Assembly: GCA_964465665.1 (NCBI GenBank)
Contig: CAYXKM010000045.1
Span: forward strand, 1-18,265
DNA from: JAKEGN01 sp964465665
GTDB taxonomy: Bacteria; Pseudomonadota; Gammaproteobacteria; Steroidobacterales; Woeseiaceae
Direction of reading: 5' to 3'
DNA: 18,265 nucleotides
Of this stretch, positions 1 through 6,938 are shown piece by piece (within the stretch, counting starts at the first letter, position 1; each line of letters begins with the position of its first letter). The notes below the pieces were generated by a model. The model saw only the letters and a program-made list of their open reading frames with translations, did no database searches and had not been told where the DNA came from. The position numbers and the translations under genes were made by a program.

Positions 1-2
1 TG

Positions 3-575
3 ACGCTGAACGCGCTGACCAATGCTTGCAATCAGAAGTCCAGCCGCGACCCGGTGATGGATTTGCAGCAGGGCTTGGTACAACGCACCGTCCGCGACCT
101 CGAGGCGAAAAACCTCGTAAGGGTCGAGGAGAATTTCAAAAGCCGTACTGAGAAATACGTGCAGCGCTTTTGCAACACACGATTCAGCGACTACCAGTTC
201 GACCCCGCCCAACTCTCCATCGTGTGCCTGCTGTTGCTGCGCGGCGCGCAAACGCCGGGCGAGTTGCGTGCCCGGAGCGGCCGCCTGCATGAATTTGCGG
301 ATAACACCGCTGTCCTCGATGCACTTGCCGGCCTGATCGAACGGGACGGCGATCCCGTCGTGGCGCAACTGCCGCGCACGCCTGGCCGGAAAGATGCTGA
401 GTACATGCATTTGTTTTCGGGCCCGATCGATGTGGAGGCTCTCGCCGCCAGGGCGAGACCGGCCGCGAGCGAGAAAGACGGCGGCCGGCGCGGGGAATCC
501 GATCTCGAAGCGCGTGTCACCAAGCTTGAAGCAGAGGTGGCCAGCCTCAGGGAGAAGCTTCAATCCATTCCATAG
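3..575 (+). CDS. yceH: YceH family protein (DUF480), 5'-truncated by window edge
   Basis: The reading frame is open from base 3, with TLNALTNACNQKSSRDPVMD encoded before any start codon. The gene therefore begins upstream of the window and only the C-terminal 190 residues are present. The ALTNACNQKSSRDPVM stretch and the following helix-turn-helix-like segments are characteristic of the YceH/UPF0502 (DUF480) family, a proteobacterial protein built of winged-helix-like domains with no settled function. The second half (FDPAQLSIVCLLLLRGAQTPGELR) matches the repeated winged-helix unit. The last 25 or so residues (DLEARVTKLEAEVASLREKL) form a short heptad-like coiled coil, which suggests oligomerisation. 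The stop is TAG at 573-575. No operon partner is visible downstream, because the next gene is on the other strand. The family call is firm; the biochemical role is unknown. Confidence 0.9.
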   Translation, partial: TLNALTNACNQKSSRDPVMDLQQGLVQRTVRDLEAKNLVRVEENFKSRTEKYVQRFCNTRFSDYQFDPAQLSIVCLLLLRGAQTPGELRARSGRLHEFADNTAVLDALAGLIERDGDPVVAQLPRTPGRKDAEYMHLFSGPIDVEALAARARPAASEKDGGRRGESDLEARVTKLEAEVASLREKLQSIP

Positions 576-631
576 AGTCCGGGACCTTCGACCCGCAATT
601 GCAGCGAGCCTGACCAAATTGCTGCCGTCCC

Positions 632-1057
632 CTATTCCAGGGCGGCCAGCGCCTCGAGGACGTCACTTCGGCATTTGTCGATGGCGTCCGAAATCGTCCT
701 CGCCGATGCGTCAGAGGCCCCGAGGCCACTCCAGTTTGTCTGCCACAGTTCGACCAGTTTCGCAGTGCTGGCATTGGCACGGTCCGGTACCAGCTTGCCA
801 AGATCACGAATCGTGAGCACATAGGCCCAGCCGGACCGCGGGTTACCCATTTCCGGGTCGCGATCGTAGTGGCTGTAAAAGACGACGCGTTCGAGCTCGC
901 CCAGTTTTATCAAAAGCTCGAACCCGGCTGCGCGCACGTTGCGATTGGCCTCGGTCTGCTCGTTTCGCCAGGTGTTGTAGCTTAGGCCGGACAGTGCAAC
1001 GGCCAGGCTGATTATTGCCACGGAGTGGCGACGCAACTGTTTGTTGAAACTTTTCAT
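632..1057 (-). CDS. Hypothetical single-pass membrane protein, 141 aa
   Basis: I do not recognise a family. The chosen start is the ATG at 1057-1055, which gives MKSFNKQLRRHSVAIISLAV. A longer in-frame version starting near 1111 lacks a sensible N-terminus. A GGGA motif about 10 bases upstream could serve as ribosome-binding site. The protein has a basic N-terminus, one hydrophobic segment at about residues 11-27, and a soluble helical remainder. Positive residues precede the membrane segment, so the C-terminal part is probably periplasmic. It is divergent from the oligopeptidase gene, with a 207-base gap. The codon pattern and membrane topology look genuine, but no function can be assigned. 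Confidence 0.6.
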   Translation of the reverse strand: MKSFNKQLRRHSVAIISLAVALSGLSYNTWRNEQTEANRNVRAAGFELLIKLGELERVVFYSHYDRDPEMGNPRSGWAYVLTIRDLGKLVPDRANASTAKLVELWQTNWSGLGASDASARTISDAIDKCRSDVLEALAALE

Positions 1058-1133
1058 CGTAGGTATCCCGAAACTTGTTCGTTGCGGGAACTTACGACCC
1101 TTGCAGCACAATATCCAGAGACTTGCGAATCTT

Positions 1134-1153
1134 TGCCGCCCGGTGCGGCGGCA
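1134..1153. other. Short GC-rich hairpin in divergent intergenic region
   Basis: TGCCGCC at 1134-1140 is the exact reverse complement of GGCGGCA at 1147-1153, with a 6-base loop. It lies between the divergent membrane-protein and oligopeptidase genes (1058-1264). No T-run follows, so it is not a clear terminator. Its function is unknown. Confidence 0.35.
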
Positions 1154-1264
1154 GCACGGCCGCCTTGCTGTTATTGGCTTGTTCGCCCGATGGCGGAAAG
1201 CCTGTTAATGCGCGCGCCAAATTGTCACAATATTCACTGTTCTCTCGAAACCGGGCGCTGTGCC

Positions 1265-3364
1265 ATGAAAAAAGCCGTCTTTCTGTCTCTCCTGCTGCTG
1301 GTACTCACGGGCTGCGGCAAGGAACAGGTCACCGCGCCCGCGCCCGAAAAGCGCCCGGTAACGCTCGAGCTCCACGGCGACAAGCGCGTCGACGATTATT
1401 TCTGGCTTCGCGAGCGGGAGAACCCCGATGTTATCGCCTACCTCGAAGCCGAAAACGCTTATACCGAAATGAGCCTGAAACCTTTCAAGGGATTGCAAAG
1501 CGTTCTGTTTGACGAAATGAAAGCGCGTTTGCGACAGGACGACGAGTCGGCACCTTACAAAAGTGGCGACTACTACTACTACTACCGCTACATAGAGGGC
1601 GGCGAATACCCGATTTACGCCCGCAAAAAGGAATCTCTCGATGCGCCGGAGCAGATCCTGCTCGATGTAAACAAACTGGCCGGGGACGCCGACTACTATT
1701 CGCTGGTCGGATTCAAGGTGAGTCCCGACCACCGCATCGCGGCGTACGGCGTCGACGATACGGGCCGCCGTTTCTACGACCTGTATTTCCTCGACTTGGA
1801 GACCGGCCGACTGCTGGCGGACAAGATCGAGGACACGACTGCCAATTTTGAGTGGGCGAACGACAGCCAGACCATACTGTACGGCAAGCAGCACCCGGAA
1901 ACACTGCGATCCTACCGCATATTCCGCCATACCCTCGGCGCGCCGGACGACACGATGGTTTACGAGGAAGCCGACGAGACCAACTACCTGTACGTAACCA
2001 AGTCGCTGTCGTCCGCCTACTTCTACCTTGTCAGCACGCAAACCCTGTCCACCGAGGTCCGGTACCTGTCGGCGAACTCCCCGCAGGATGACGCTGCCGT
2101 GTTTCTGCCGCGGGAAGCCGACCATGAGTACTTGGTCACCGATGGCGCCGACCGGTTCTACGTGATGTCGAACGACAGTGCGAAGAATTTCCGCTTGCTG
2201 GAAACACCCCTAAACGACACATCCAAGACGGCCTGGAAGGAAGTGGTTGCCCACCGGGATGACGCTCTAATCGAGGATGTCGACGTGTTCCAGGACTACC
2301 TGGTCGTGAACATCGTCGAAAGAGGCCTCACGCAGATGGAAGTGATCGGTCGTGAGAGTGGTGCTGTAGAACGGATCGAATTTGGCGAAGACGTGTACAC
2401 GGCATACTCCGACGACAACCACGAGTTCGACACCGACTGGTTTCGCTACGTCTACGAGTCGATGACCACGCCGAAATCCACTTACGACGTCAATCTTGCA
2501 ACGGACGAACAAAAACTGATCAGGGAGCAACCGGTCGTTGGCGGCTTTGACAGGAATGATTACCGCACCGAGCGCCTGTTCGCCACCGCGCGGGACGGCA
2601 CGCAAATACCGGTTTCCATCGTTTACCGGAAAGGCATGGAGAAAAACGGCCGGAATCCTCTGCTGCAGTACGCCTACGGGTCCTACGGATCCAGCACCGA
2701 GCCGACTTTCAGCACCGATCGCCTGAGCTTGCTGGACCGAGGCTTCGTCTATGCCATTGCGCATATTCGTGGTGGTTCCGAGATGGGCCGCGACTGGTAC
2801 TACGACGGTCGGCAACTGAAGAAGAAGAACACGTTTACCGACTTCATCGATGTATCGAAATACTTGATCGACGAGGGCTATACATCCCCGGAACATTTGT
2901 ATGCGCTCGGCGGCAGTGCCGGCGGCTTGCTGATGGGCGCGGTGCTGAATATGGCGCCGGAACTCTATAATGGCGTGCTGGCAGCCGTGCCTTTCGTCGA
3001 TGTCATTACCACCATGCTCGATGCGGACATACCGCTGACCTCTGGTGAATGGGACGAATGGGGAAACCCGAACAAGAAGGAGTACTACGAATACATGTTG
3101 TCGTATTCACCCTACGACAACGTGCGAAAGGTCGATTACCCGAACGTCCTGGTCACCACCGGCCTGCACGATTCCCAGGTGCAATACTGGGAACCTGCAA
3201 AATGGGTCGCCAAGCTTCGTGAGTACAAGACCGATGACAATATGCTGATGTTGAAAACCGACATGTCGGCCGGCCATAGCGGCAAAACCGGCCGCTTCCG
3301 CCGTATCGAGGATACCTCGCTCTACTACGCCTTCTTCATGGGCCTGGAAGGTATCCGAGAATAG
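1265..3364 (+). CDS. ptrB: Oligopeptidase B-like S9A prolyl oligopeptidase, predicted lipoprotein
   Basis: This is a serine peptidase of 699 residues, family S9A, closest by eye to oligopeptidase B, which cuts short peptides after basic residues. The start at 1265 is chosen because it opens a lipoprotein signal (MKKAVFLSLLLLVLTGC, lipobox LTGC, Cys17); the open frame upstream of it is not protein-like. Residues of about 30-420 form the N-terminal cap and propeller region, with the opening motif DDYFWLRERENPDV. The C-terminal alpha/beta-hydrolase domain holds Ser551 in GGSAGG, Asp636 in GLHDSQVQYWEPAKW and His671 in SAGHSGKTGR. The acidic specificity loop GEWDEWGNP (Glu595, Asp597) fits oligopeptidase B, where two glutamates at this site favour basic P1 residues; here the second appears to be Asp. 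Characterised enterobacterial PtrB lacks an export signal, so this copy probably acts in the periplasm or on the outer membrane. The family is certain, the exact substrate is not. Confidence 0.92.
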   Translation: MKKAVFLSLLLLVLTGCGKEQVTAPAPEKRPVTLELHGDKRVDDYFWLRERENPDVIAYLEAENAYTEMSLKPFKGLQSVLFDEMKARLRQDDESAPYKSGDYYYYYRYIEGGEYPIYARKKESLDAPEQILLDVNKLAGDADYYSLVGFKVSPDHRIAAYGVDDTGRRFYDLYFLDLETGRLLADKIEDTTANFEWANDSQTILYGKQHPETLRSYRIFRHTLGAPDDTMVYEEADETNYLYVTKSLSSAYFYLVSTQTLSTEVRYLSANSPQDDAAVFLPREADHEYLVTDGADRFYVMSNDSAKNFRLLETPLNDTSKTAWKEVVAHRDDALIEDVDVFQDYLVVNIVERGLTQMEVIGRESGAVERIEFGEDVYTAYSDDNHEFDTDWFRYVYESMTTPKSTYDVNLATDEQKLIREQPVVGGFDRNDYRTERLFATARDGTQIPVSIVYRKGMEKNGRNPLLQYAYGSYGSSTEPTFSTDRLSLLDRGFVYAIAHIRGGSEMGRDWYYDGRQLKKKNTFTDFIDVSKYLIDEGYTSPEHLYALGGSAGGLLMGAVLNMAPELYNGVLAAVPFVDVITTMLDADIPLTSGEWDEWGNPNKKEYYEYMLSYSPYDNVRKVDYPNVLVTTGLHDSQVQYWEPAKWVAKLREYKTDDNMLMLKTDMSAGHSGKTGRFRRIEDTSLYYAFFMGLEGIRE

Positions 3365-3382
3365 CCTCGGTGCCGGTATCTG

Positions 3383-3496
3383 TCAGGCCATGCGGTCCCT
3401 GGCTTCCTTCTTGGCTTTTTTCGCGGCCCGCTTCTCTTTGGGGGTCAGCAGGGCCTTCTTTTTCGTTTCCTTTTTGGTTCTTTGCTCTTTACTCAT
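3383..3496 (-). CDS. 37-residue lysine-rich small protein
   Basis: The minus strand encodes a 37-residue protein that begins MSKEQRTKKETKKKALLTPK and continues to KKEARDRMA, with a TGA stop at 3385-3383. A good Shine-Dalgarno sequence (AGGAGCGAG) lies just ahead of the ATG. A promoter-like pair is found about 65-90 bases upstream. The protein has 12 Lys and 4 Arg, is almost fully helical by composition, and has no cysteine or membrane segment. Small lysine-rich proteins with a TPKEK(R)AAKK-like core occur in other Proteobacteria, from memory and without named function. The very basic charge suggests nucleic-acid or ribosome contact, but that is inference. It converges on the oligopeptidase gene, with only 18 bases between stops. 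Confidence 0.7.
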   Translation of the reverse strand: MSKEQRTKKETKKKALLTPKEKRAAKKAKKEARDRMA

Positions 3497-3558
3497 GATC
3501 CTCGCTCCTGACATTGGCAAGTGACAGCGGCATCAAACGCTGCCGTTCAGATCGACAA

Positions 3559-3586
3559 AGTATATTCAATTCGCCGCCGAGCTCAA
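3559..3586 (-). promoter_or_regulatory. Candidate sigma70 promoter for the 37-aa gene
   Basis: On the minus strand, TTGAGC (3586-3581) and TATACT (3564-3559) are separated by 16 bases. The -35 element overlaps the stop codon of the MFS gene (3585-3583). Transcription would begin near 3552 and run into the small lysine-rich gene. Confidence 0.5.
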
Positions 3587-4704
3587 TCGTGCGCTGTTGA
3601 TTTAACTGCACTGAATGTCTTCAGCAACAACAGGTCATAGGTGATTTTCAGCACGCCGCAGGCTACCAGCGGCGCCGCAAGCCAGCCGGCGGCAAACATC
3701 GCGCCGCCCAGCGTCGGACTCAATGCCGCTGCCAGGCTTCGTGGTACGGCAGTGAAACTTGCCGCAGCCGCCCGTTCCGGCGGCGTGACCACAGCCATGA
3801 CAAAGGCAGACCGCGTCGGTACATCCATTTGCGAGAGGGCAGCGCGCAGCAACAGAAAACCGAGGGCAAAATCCAGCCGCGATGAAAGTGCAGCTGCAAT
3901 GAGAGCAAAGCTCGAAGGAATGTGCGTGTATACCATGGTATTGAGCAATCCGATGCGGGCGGCCACCCACGGCGCGGCCAATTGCGAAAATGCGCTCAGC
4001 AGGCCGGTGGCAAAGAAGAACGCACCGGCAGCGGTTACCGACAGGCCAAAGCGCTGAAATAGCCACAGCGCCATCAGCGACTGGACGGCGAGCCCCCCGG
4101 CGAAAGCATCGAGGGAAAAAAGCGCTGCAAGACGGGTAACGACCCCGCGCGAATGGCGCAGCGCTGCAGGTGGGGCTTGCGTGACATGACTCGTCGGCCG
4201 TGGCAGTCGTCGATACAGAAGCCAGACCAGCATGCCGACCGCGCTGTAAGCGACGAACATGATGCGCAGGCCGGTCATTCGATCGACACCGACGCTTGCC
4301 AGCACGTCCGGCACCCCGGAAGCCAGTGCTCCGAACGCCGCAAACAGTGCGCCAATCAGGCTGTATCGGGCGAACAGGCTGGTGCGCGCAATGCCGGTTG
4401 CCGAGTCCGCAATGCGCGCGTGCTCCAGCGGCAGGAATACGCTGACATCGCCCGAACTCGGGTTCAAAGTGCCGACAAACGCAACAGCCAGCAGCGGCCA
4501 GAATTCAGACAGGCCGGCAAAACCGAGCCCGGTTGCCGCCATCAGCAATGCCGCGGCGAGCAACAGCTGACGTTGTCTGAAGTTATGGCCGTAAGCACCA
4601 ACCGCCATGGTGGCTATGGCGGAACCCAATAACGTCGCCGTGCTGAAAAGCCCGACCTCCCAGATACCGAAGCCCAGGGCCAAAAGGTAAGCGGGGAGCA
4701 GCAC
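3583..4704 (-). CDS. MFS transporter with displaced or missing start codon
   Basis: This is a major facilitator superfamily permease with about twelve hydrophobic segments. The first recognised start codon is a GTG at 4704-4702, but this cuts through membrane helix 1. The coding sequence clearly continues upstream in frame to about 4767, encoding SEPRLLLAARGLRAFVDGYV, the expected MFS helix-1 entry. No ATG, GTG or TTG exists in frame from there to the stop at 4830-4828. The region that should hold the start is occupied by a poly-A/T tract and a repeat element. The gene could use a CTG start (4734, 4752, 4755 or 4782), or it may have lost its original 5' end. It follows the cyclodeaminase gene on the same strand. 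The substrate is unknown. The boundaries given start at the GTG for lack of a better codon. Confidence 0.8.
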   Translation of the reverse strand: MLLPAYLLALGFGIWEVGLFSTATLLGSAIATMAVGAYGHNFRQRQLLLAAALLMAATGLGFAGLSEFWPLLAVAFVGTLNPSSGDVSVFLPLEHARIADSATGIARTSLFARYSLIGALFAAFGALASGVPDVLASVGVDRMTGLRIMFVAYSAVGMLVWLLYRRLPRPTSHVTQAPPAALRHSRGVVTRLAALFSLDAFAGGLAVQSLMALWLFQRFGLSVTAAGAFFFATGLLSAFSQLAAPWVAARIGLLNTMVYTHIPSSFALIAAALSSRLDFALGFLLLRAALSQMDVPTRSAFVMAVVTPPERAAAASFTAVPRSLAAALSPTLGGAMFAAGWLAAPLVACGVLKITYDLLLLKTFSAVKSTAHD

Positions 4705-4770
4705 CGCAACGTAGCCGTCGACGAATGCGCGCAGCCCTCGCGCTGCAAGCAGCAGGCGTGGTTCAGAAAA

Positions 4771-4819
4771 AAAAGGTGTCAGGTTTATTTTCCGACCTTT
4801 GAAATAGGGGTCAGGCGAA
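4771..4819. repeat. REP-like repeat between cyclodeaminase and MFS genes
   Basis: The motif GGTGTCAGGTTTATTTTCC starts at 4775, preceded by a run of eight A's (4767-4774). A second, similar unit, GGGGTCAGG (4808-4816), follows in the same orientation. The core GGTGTCAGG...TTTATTTT matches the palindrome at 14055-14105 at most positions (GGTGCCGGATTTATTTT), so it belongs to the same repeat family. The second unit includes the TGA stop codon of the cyclodeaminase gene (4813-4811 on the minus strand). The far end of the element is not sharply defined. Confidence 0.55.
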
Positions 4820-5803
4820 CTGCATGGTCAAACAGCTGCCGAGGGCCTTTGCCCGTTCGTAGATGATGCCCGCCGCTGCGACGTCCTGAATCGCCGATCC
4901 GGTCGAGTCAAAGATGACAATGTCGTCCGCATCCAGATCGAGCTTCTCCGTTCGCGTCACAATCTGCGAAAGTTCGGCAACGACATCCGCTCGCGTCATT
5001 GCGCCGGCCTCCAGTGCATGATGCAGTTCGCCCATTTCGGCGCATTGATCAATGATGTCGACGATAAGCTTCGAGTGTTGCATCAGATCGACATGTAGCT
5101 CCTGCTTATCGGCATTGTCGGCACCGACCGCCGCAATGAATGTTCCGGGAGCGACCTGTTGCCGGCGAAGGAAGGGCTTTCGTGACGAGGTGCAGGTTAC
5201 GATCGCCTGACTCGCGAGTGTGGCGTCCGCAAGCTCATCGACAGCAATGACATCGAGACCCGTTTCGATCTGCATTTGTCCAGCGAATGCATCGCAACGC
5301 TGCCCGTCGAGGTCGTAGACGTACACGGTTTCAAGCGGCAACACGGCATTCATTGCGAGTAACTGCACCCGGCCCTGTATGCCACAACCGACGACTGTCA
5401 GCACCGATGTGTCGGGTCGCGCCAGGTATCGTGCGGCAACCGCTGTCGCGGCCCCGGTGCGCATTGCCGTCACCTCGCTCGTGTCGATTATTGCGAGCAG
5501 CGAACCATCACGACCGTCGCAAAGCACGATGGCGCCCTGGATCGTCGGCAATCCATTCCTGTTCCGGTTCTCGGGAAAATTGCCATTCACTTTCACCGCG
5601 ACGTAGTGCGGCTCACCGGCGAAGCCGGCCGACTTCACGTGGAACACGCCGTGCGGTGCCGCAATCTGCACCACGTCAGGCACGGTCATTCGGCCCTCGG
5701 CCAGGCGCTGAAAAGCCGCTTCGACCGCGTCGATGTAGTCCGGCAGGTTCATGGCGCGGGCTACGTCGGCCCGCCCCAGGAGCAGGGTTTTATAACCGGT
5801 CAT
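4811..5803 (-). CDS. Ornithine cyclodeaminase/mu-crystallin family NAD(P)-dependent enzyme
   Basis: This 330-residue protein is full length for the family, which includes ornithine cyclodeaminase, alanine dehydrogenase of the AlaDH-OCD type, and ketimine reductases (mu-crystallin). The visible signatures are: the substrate-side Lys71 in VAVKVNGNFPEN; Arg115-Thr116 in AMRTGAATAVAARYLAR; the Rossmann motif VVGCGIQGRVQL (residues 138-148); the catalytic-type Asp229 in VGADNADKQEL; and FDSTGSAIQDVAAA near the C-terminus. The ATG at 5803-5801 has a GGAGGG sequence about 12 bases upstream. The stop lies inside a repeat unit. The gene is divergent from chrB, sharing an 91-base promoter strip with inverted repeats. 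Sequence alone does not tell which amino acid or imine is the substrate. Confidence 0.88.
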   Translation of the reverse strand: MTGYKTLLLGRADVARAMNLPDYIDAVEAAFQRLAEGRMTVPDVVQIAAPHGVFHVKSAGFAGEPHYVAVKVNGNFPENRNRNGLPTIQGAIVLCDGRDGSLLAIIDTSEVTAMRTGAATAVAARYLARPDTSVLTVVGCGIQGRVQLLAMNAVLPLETVYVYDLDGQRCDAFAGQMQIETGLDVIAVDELADATLASQAIVTCTSSRKPFLRRQQVAPGTFIAAVGADNADKQELHVDLMQHSKLIVDIIDQCAEMGELHHALEAGAMTRADVVAELSQIVTRTEKLDLDADDIVIFDSTGSAIQDVAAAGIIYERAKALGSCLTMQFA

Positions 5804-5834
5804 AGGGACTCAATACCCTCCGGGAGATATCTTG

Positions 5835-5881
5835 CATTGACTATACTACAACTGTTACAGTCAATGTAACAACTGTACAAT
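5835..5881. promoter_or_regulatory. Divergent promoter and operator region, cyclodeaminase / chrB
   Basis: Two interlocking inverted repeats are visible. CATTGACT (5835-5842) pairs exactly with AGTCAATG (5859-5866) across 16 bases. TGTTACA (5853-5859) pairs exactly with TGTAACA (5865-5871) across 5 bases. A plausible -10, TACAAT (5876-5881), would start chrB transcription about 7 bases before its ATG. On the minus strand TTACAT (5869-5864) and TATAGT (5845-5840), 18 bases apart, could serve the cyclodeaminase gene. A protein bound to the repeats would cover both promoters. The best candidate is ChrB itself, by analogy with regulators of this family; that part is inference. Confidence 0.5.
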
Positions 5882-5894
5882 CTCTTTATTCACA

Positions 5895-6938
5895 ATGACC
5901 TTGGCCTTGAGAACCCCATCCAGAATCGCGCAGCCACAAGCAGAAAACGGCGAAGCCGCGGTGCGATGGTTACTCCTCCTGTACCAGTTCCCGACTGGCC
6001 CGGACTCGCGCCGTGTCAAGGTCTGGCGGCGCTTGCAGAGCGTCGGCGCAATCGCAGTGAAGAATTCGGTTTACGTGCTGCCCCTGAACGACCAGTCGCA
6101 TGAGGACTTCACCTGGCTTCTGCAGGAGCTGCGCAGTAGCGGTGCCGACGGCGCGGTCCTCGAGTCACGATTCATCGACGGCATGAATGATGAGCAGATC
6201 CAGGCGCTGTTCAACGATGCGCGAAACGAGGACTACCGGTTGCTGCAAGACGAGATCGAGCGCGCGATCGCTGAGCTGCCGCCGCGCGGGGAAGCTGCCG
6301 GCGAGGCAGCACAGGACAGCGCACAGCGCGCATTGGCGCGTGCCCGCAAACGCATGGCCGAAATCGAGCGCATCGATTTTTTTTCAGCCGAAGCCCGTGA
6401 TACCGCTGAGGCTGCAATGCGTGCGCTGGTAGAGCGGACAAAGAATCGATTTGAAGACGGTGAAAAGGGGGAGAAAAAAATGGCTGCAGTTGCTCTTCAG
6501 GACCTGCGCGGTCACGTCTGGGTTACGCGCCGCGGCGTTCGTGTCGACAGGATTGCCAGCGCATGGCTCATACGGCGCTGGATCGACGCCGATGCCCGGT
6601 TCAAGTTCATTCCCGGCAAGGAATATTCGCCGGAGCGTGGCGAAATTCGTTTCGACATGGCGGAAGGGGAGTTCACGCACCAAGGGGACCTTTGCACCTT
6701 CGAAGTGCTCGCCCGCACGACGAGACAGGACGATATGGCGCTCAGAAGTGTGGGCGAAATCGTGCACGACATTGACCTGAAGGATGCGAAATTCGGCCGT
6801 GCGGAAACCGAAGGTATCGCACATGTGCTGGCCGGCATTGTCGCCGGCACCGATGATGATGACGCGCGCATCGAACGGGGCAGTGCTCTGTTCGAAGACC
6901 TGTATCGATTTTTCAGTACGTCCCAGGCCCGAGTTTGA
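5895..6938 (+). CDS. chrB: ChrB chromate-resistance regulator, two-domain
   Basis: This 347-residue protein has the two-part ChrB architecture. Residues of about 23-115 are the ChrB N-terminal domain (WLLLLYQFPTGPDSRRVKVW, VKNSVYVLP), which resembles a regulatory DNA-binding module. Residues of about 205-320 are the C-terminal ChrB domain, with VWVTRRGVRVDRIASAWLIR, RFDMAEGEFTHQGDLCTFEV and EIVHDIDLKDAKFGRAE. A charged helical linker rich in Ala, Arg and Glu joins them. ChrB senses chromate and controls chrA in characterised systems. The ATG at 5895 has no clear Shine-Dalgarno sequence and lies close to the predicted transcription start. An internal in-frame ATG at 6480 has a much better ribosome site. 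The stop overlaps the chrA start (TTGA). The coding stretch includes a T8 run (near 6379) and an A7 run (6474-6480). Confidence 0.92.
   Translation: MTLALRTPSRIAQPQAENGEAAVRWLLLLYQFPTGPDSRRVKVWRRLQSVGAIAVKNSVYVLPLNDQSHEDFTWLLQELRSSGADGAVLESRFIDGMNDEQIQALFNDARNEDYRLLQDEIERAIAELPPRGEAAGEAAQDSAQRALARARKRMAEIERIDFFSAEARDTAEAAMRALVERTKNRFEDGEKGEKKMAAVALQDLRGHVWVTRRGVRVDRIASAWLIRRWIDADARFKFIPGKEYSPERGEIRFDMAEGEFTHQGDLCTFEVLARTTRQDDMALRSVGEIVHDIDLKDAKFGRAETEGIAHVLAGIVAGTDDDDARIERGSALFEDLYRFFSTSQARV
6463..6482 (+). promoter_or_regulatory. Strong internal ribosome-binding site and ATG inside chrB
   Basis: AAAAGGGGGAG (6463-6473) sits six bases before an in-frame ATG (6480-6482, Met196 of ChrB). It is a far better Shine-Dalgarno match than anything ahead of the annotated chrB start. 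Initiation here would give a 152-residue protein, MAAVALQDLRGHVWVTRR..., that is exactly the C-terminal ChrB domain. Confidence 0.5.

Noticed and set aside
1205..2125. Long minus-strand open frame (306 codons) inside the oligopeptidase gene
   Set aside because: It is antisense to a clearly conserved protein, and its composition (runs of VVVV and QV) is that of a shadow frame.
4153..4632. Plus-strand open frame (159 codons) opposite the MFS gene
   Set aside because: It is Gln/Arg/Ser-rich shadow coding without a ribosome site, and the opposite strand encodes obvious membrane helices.
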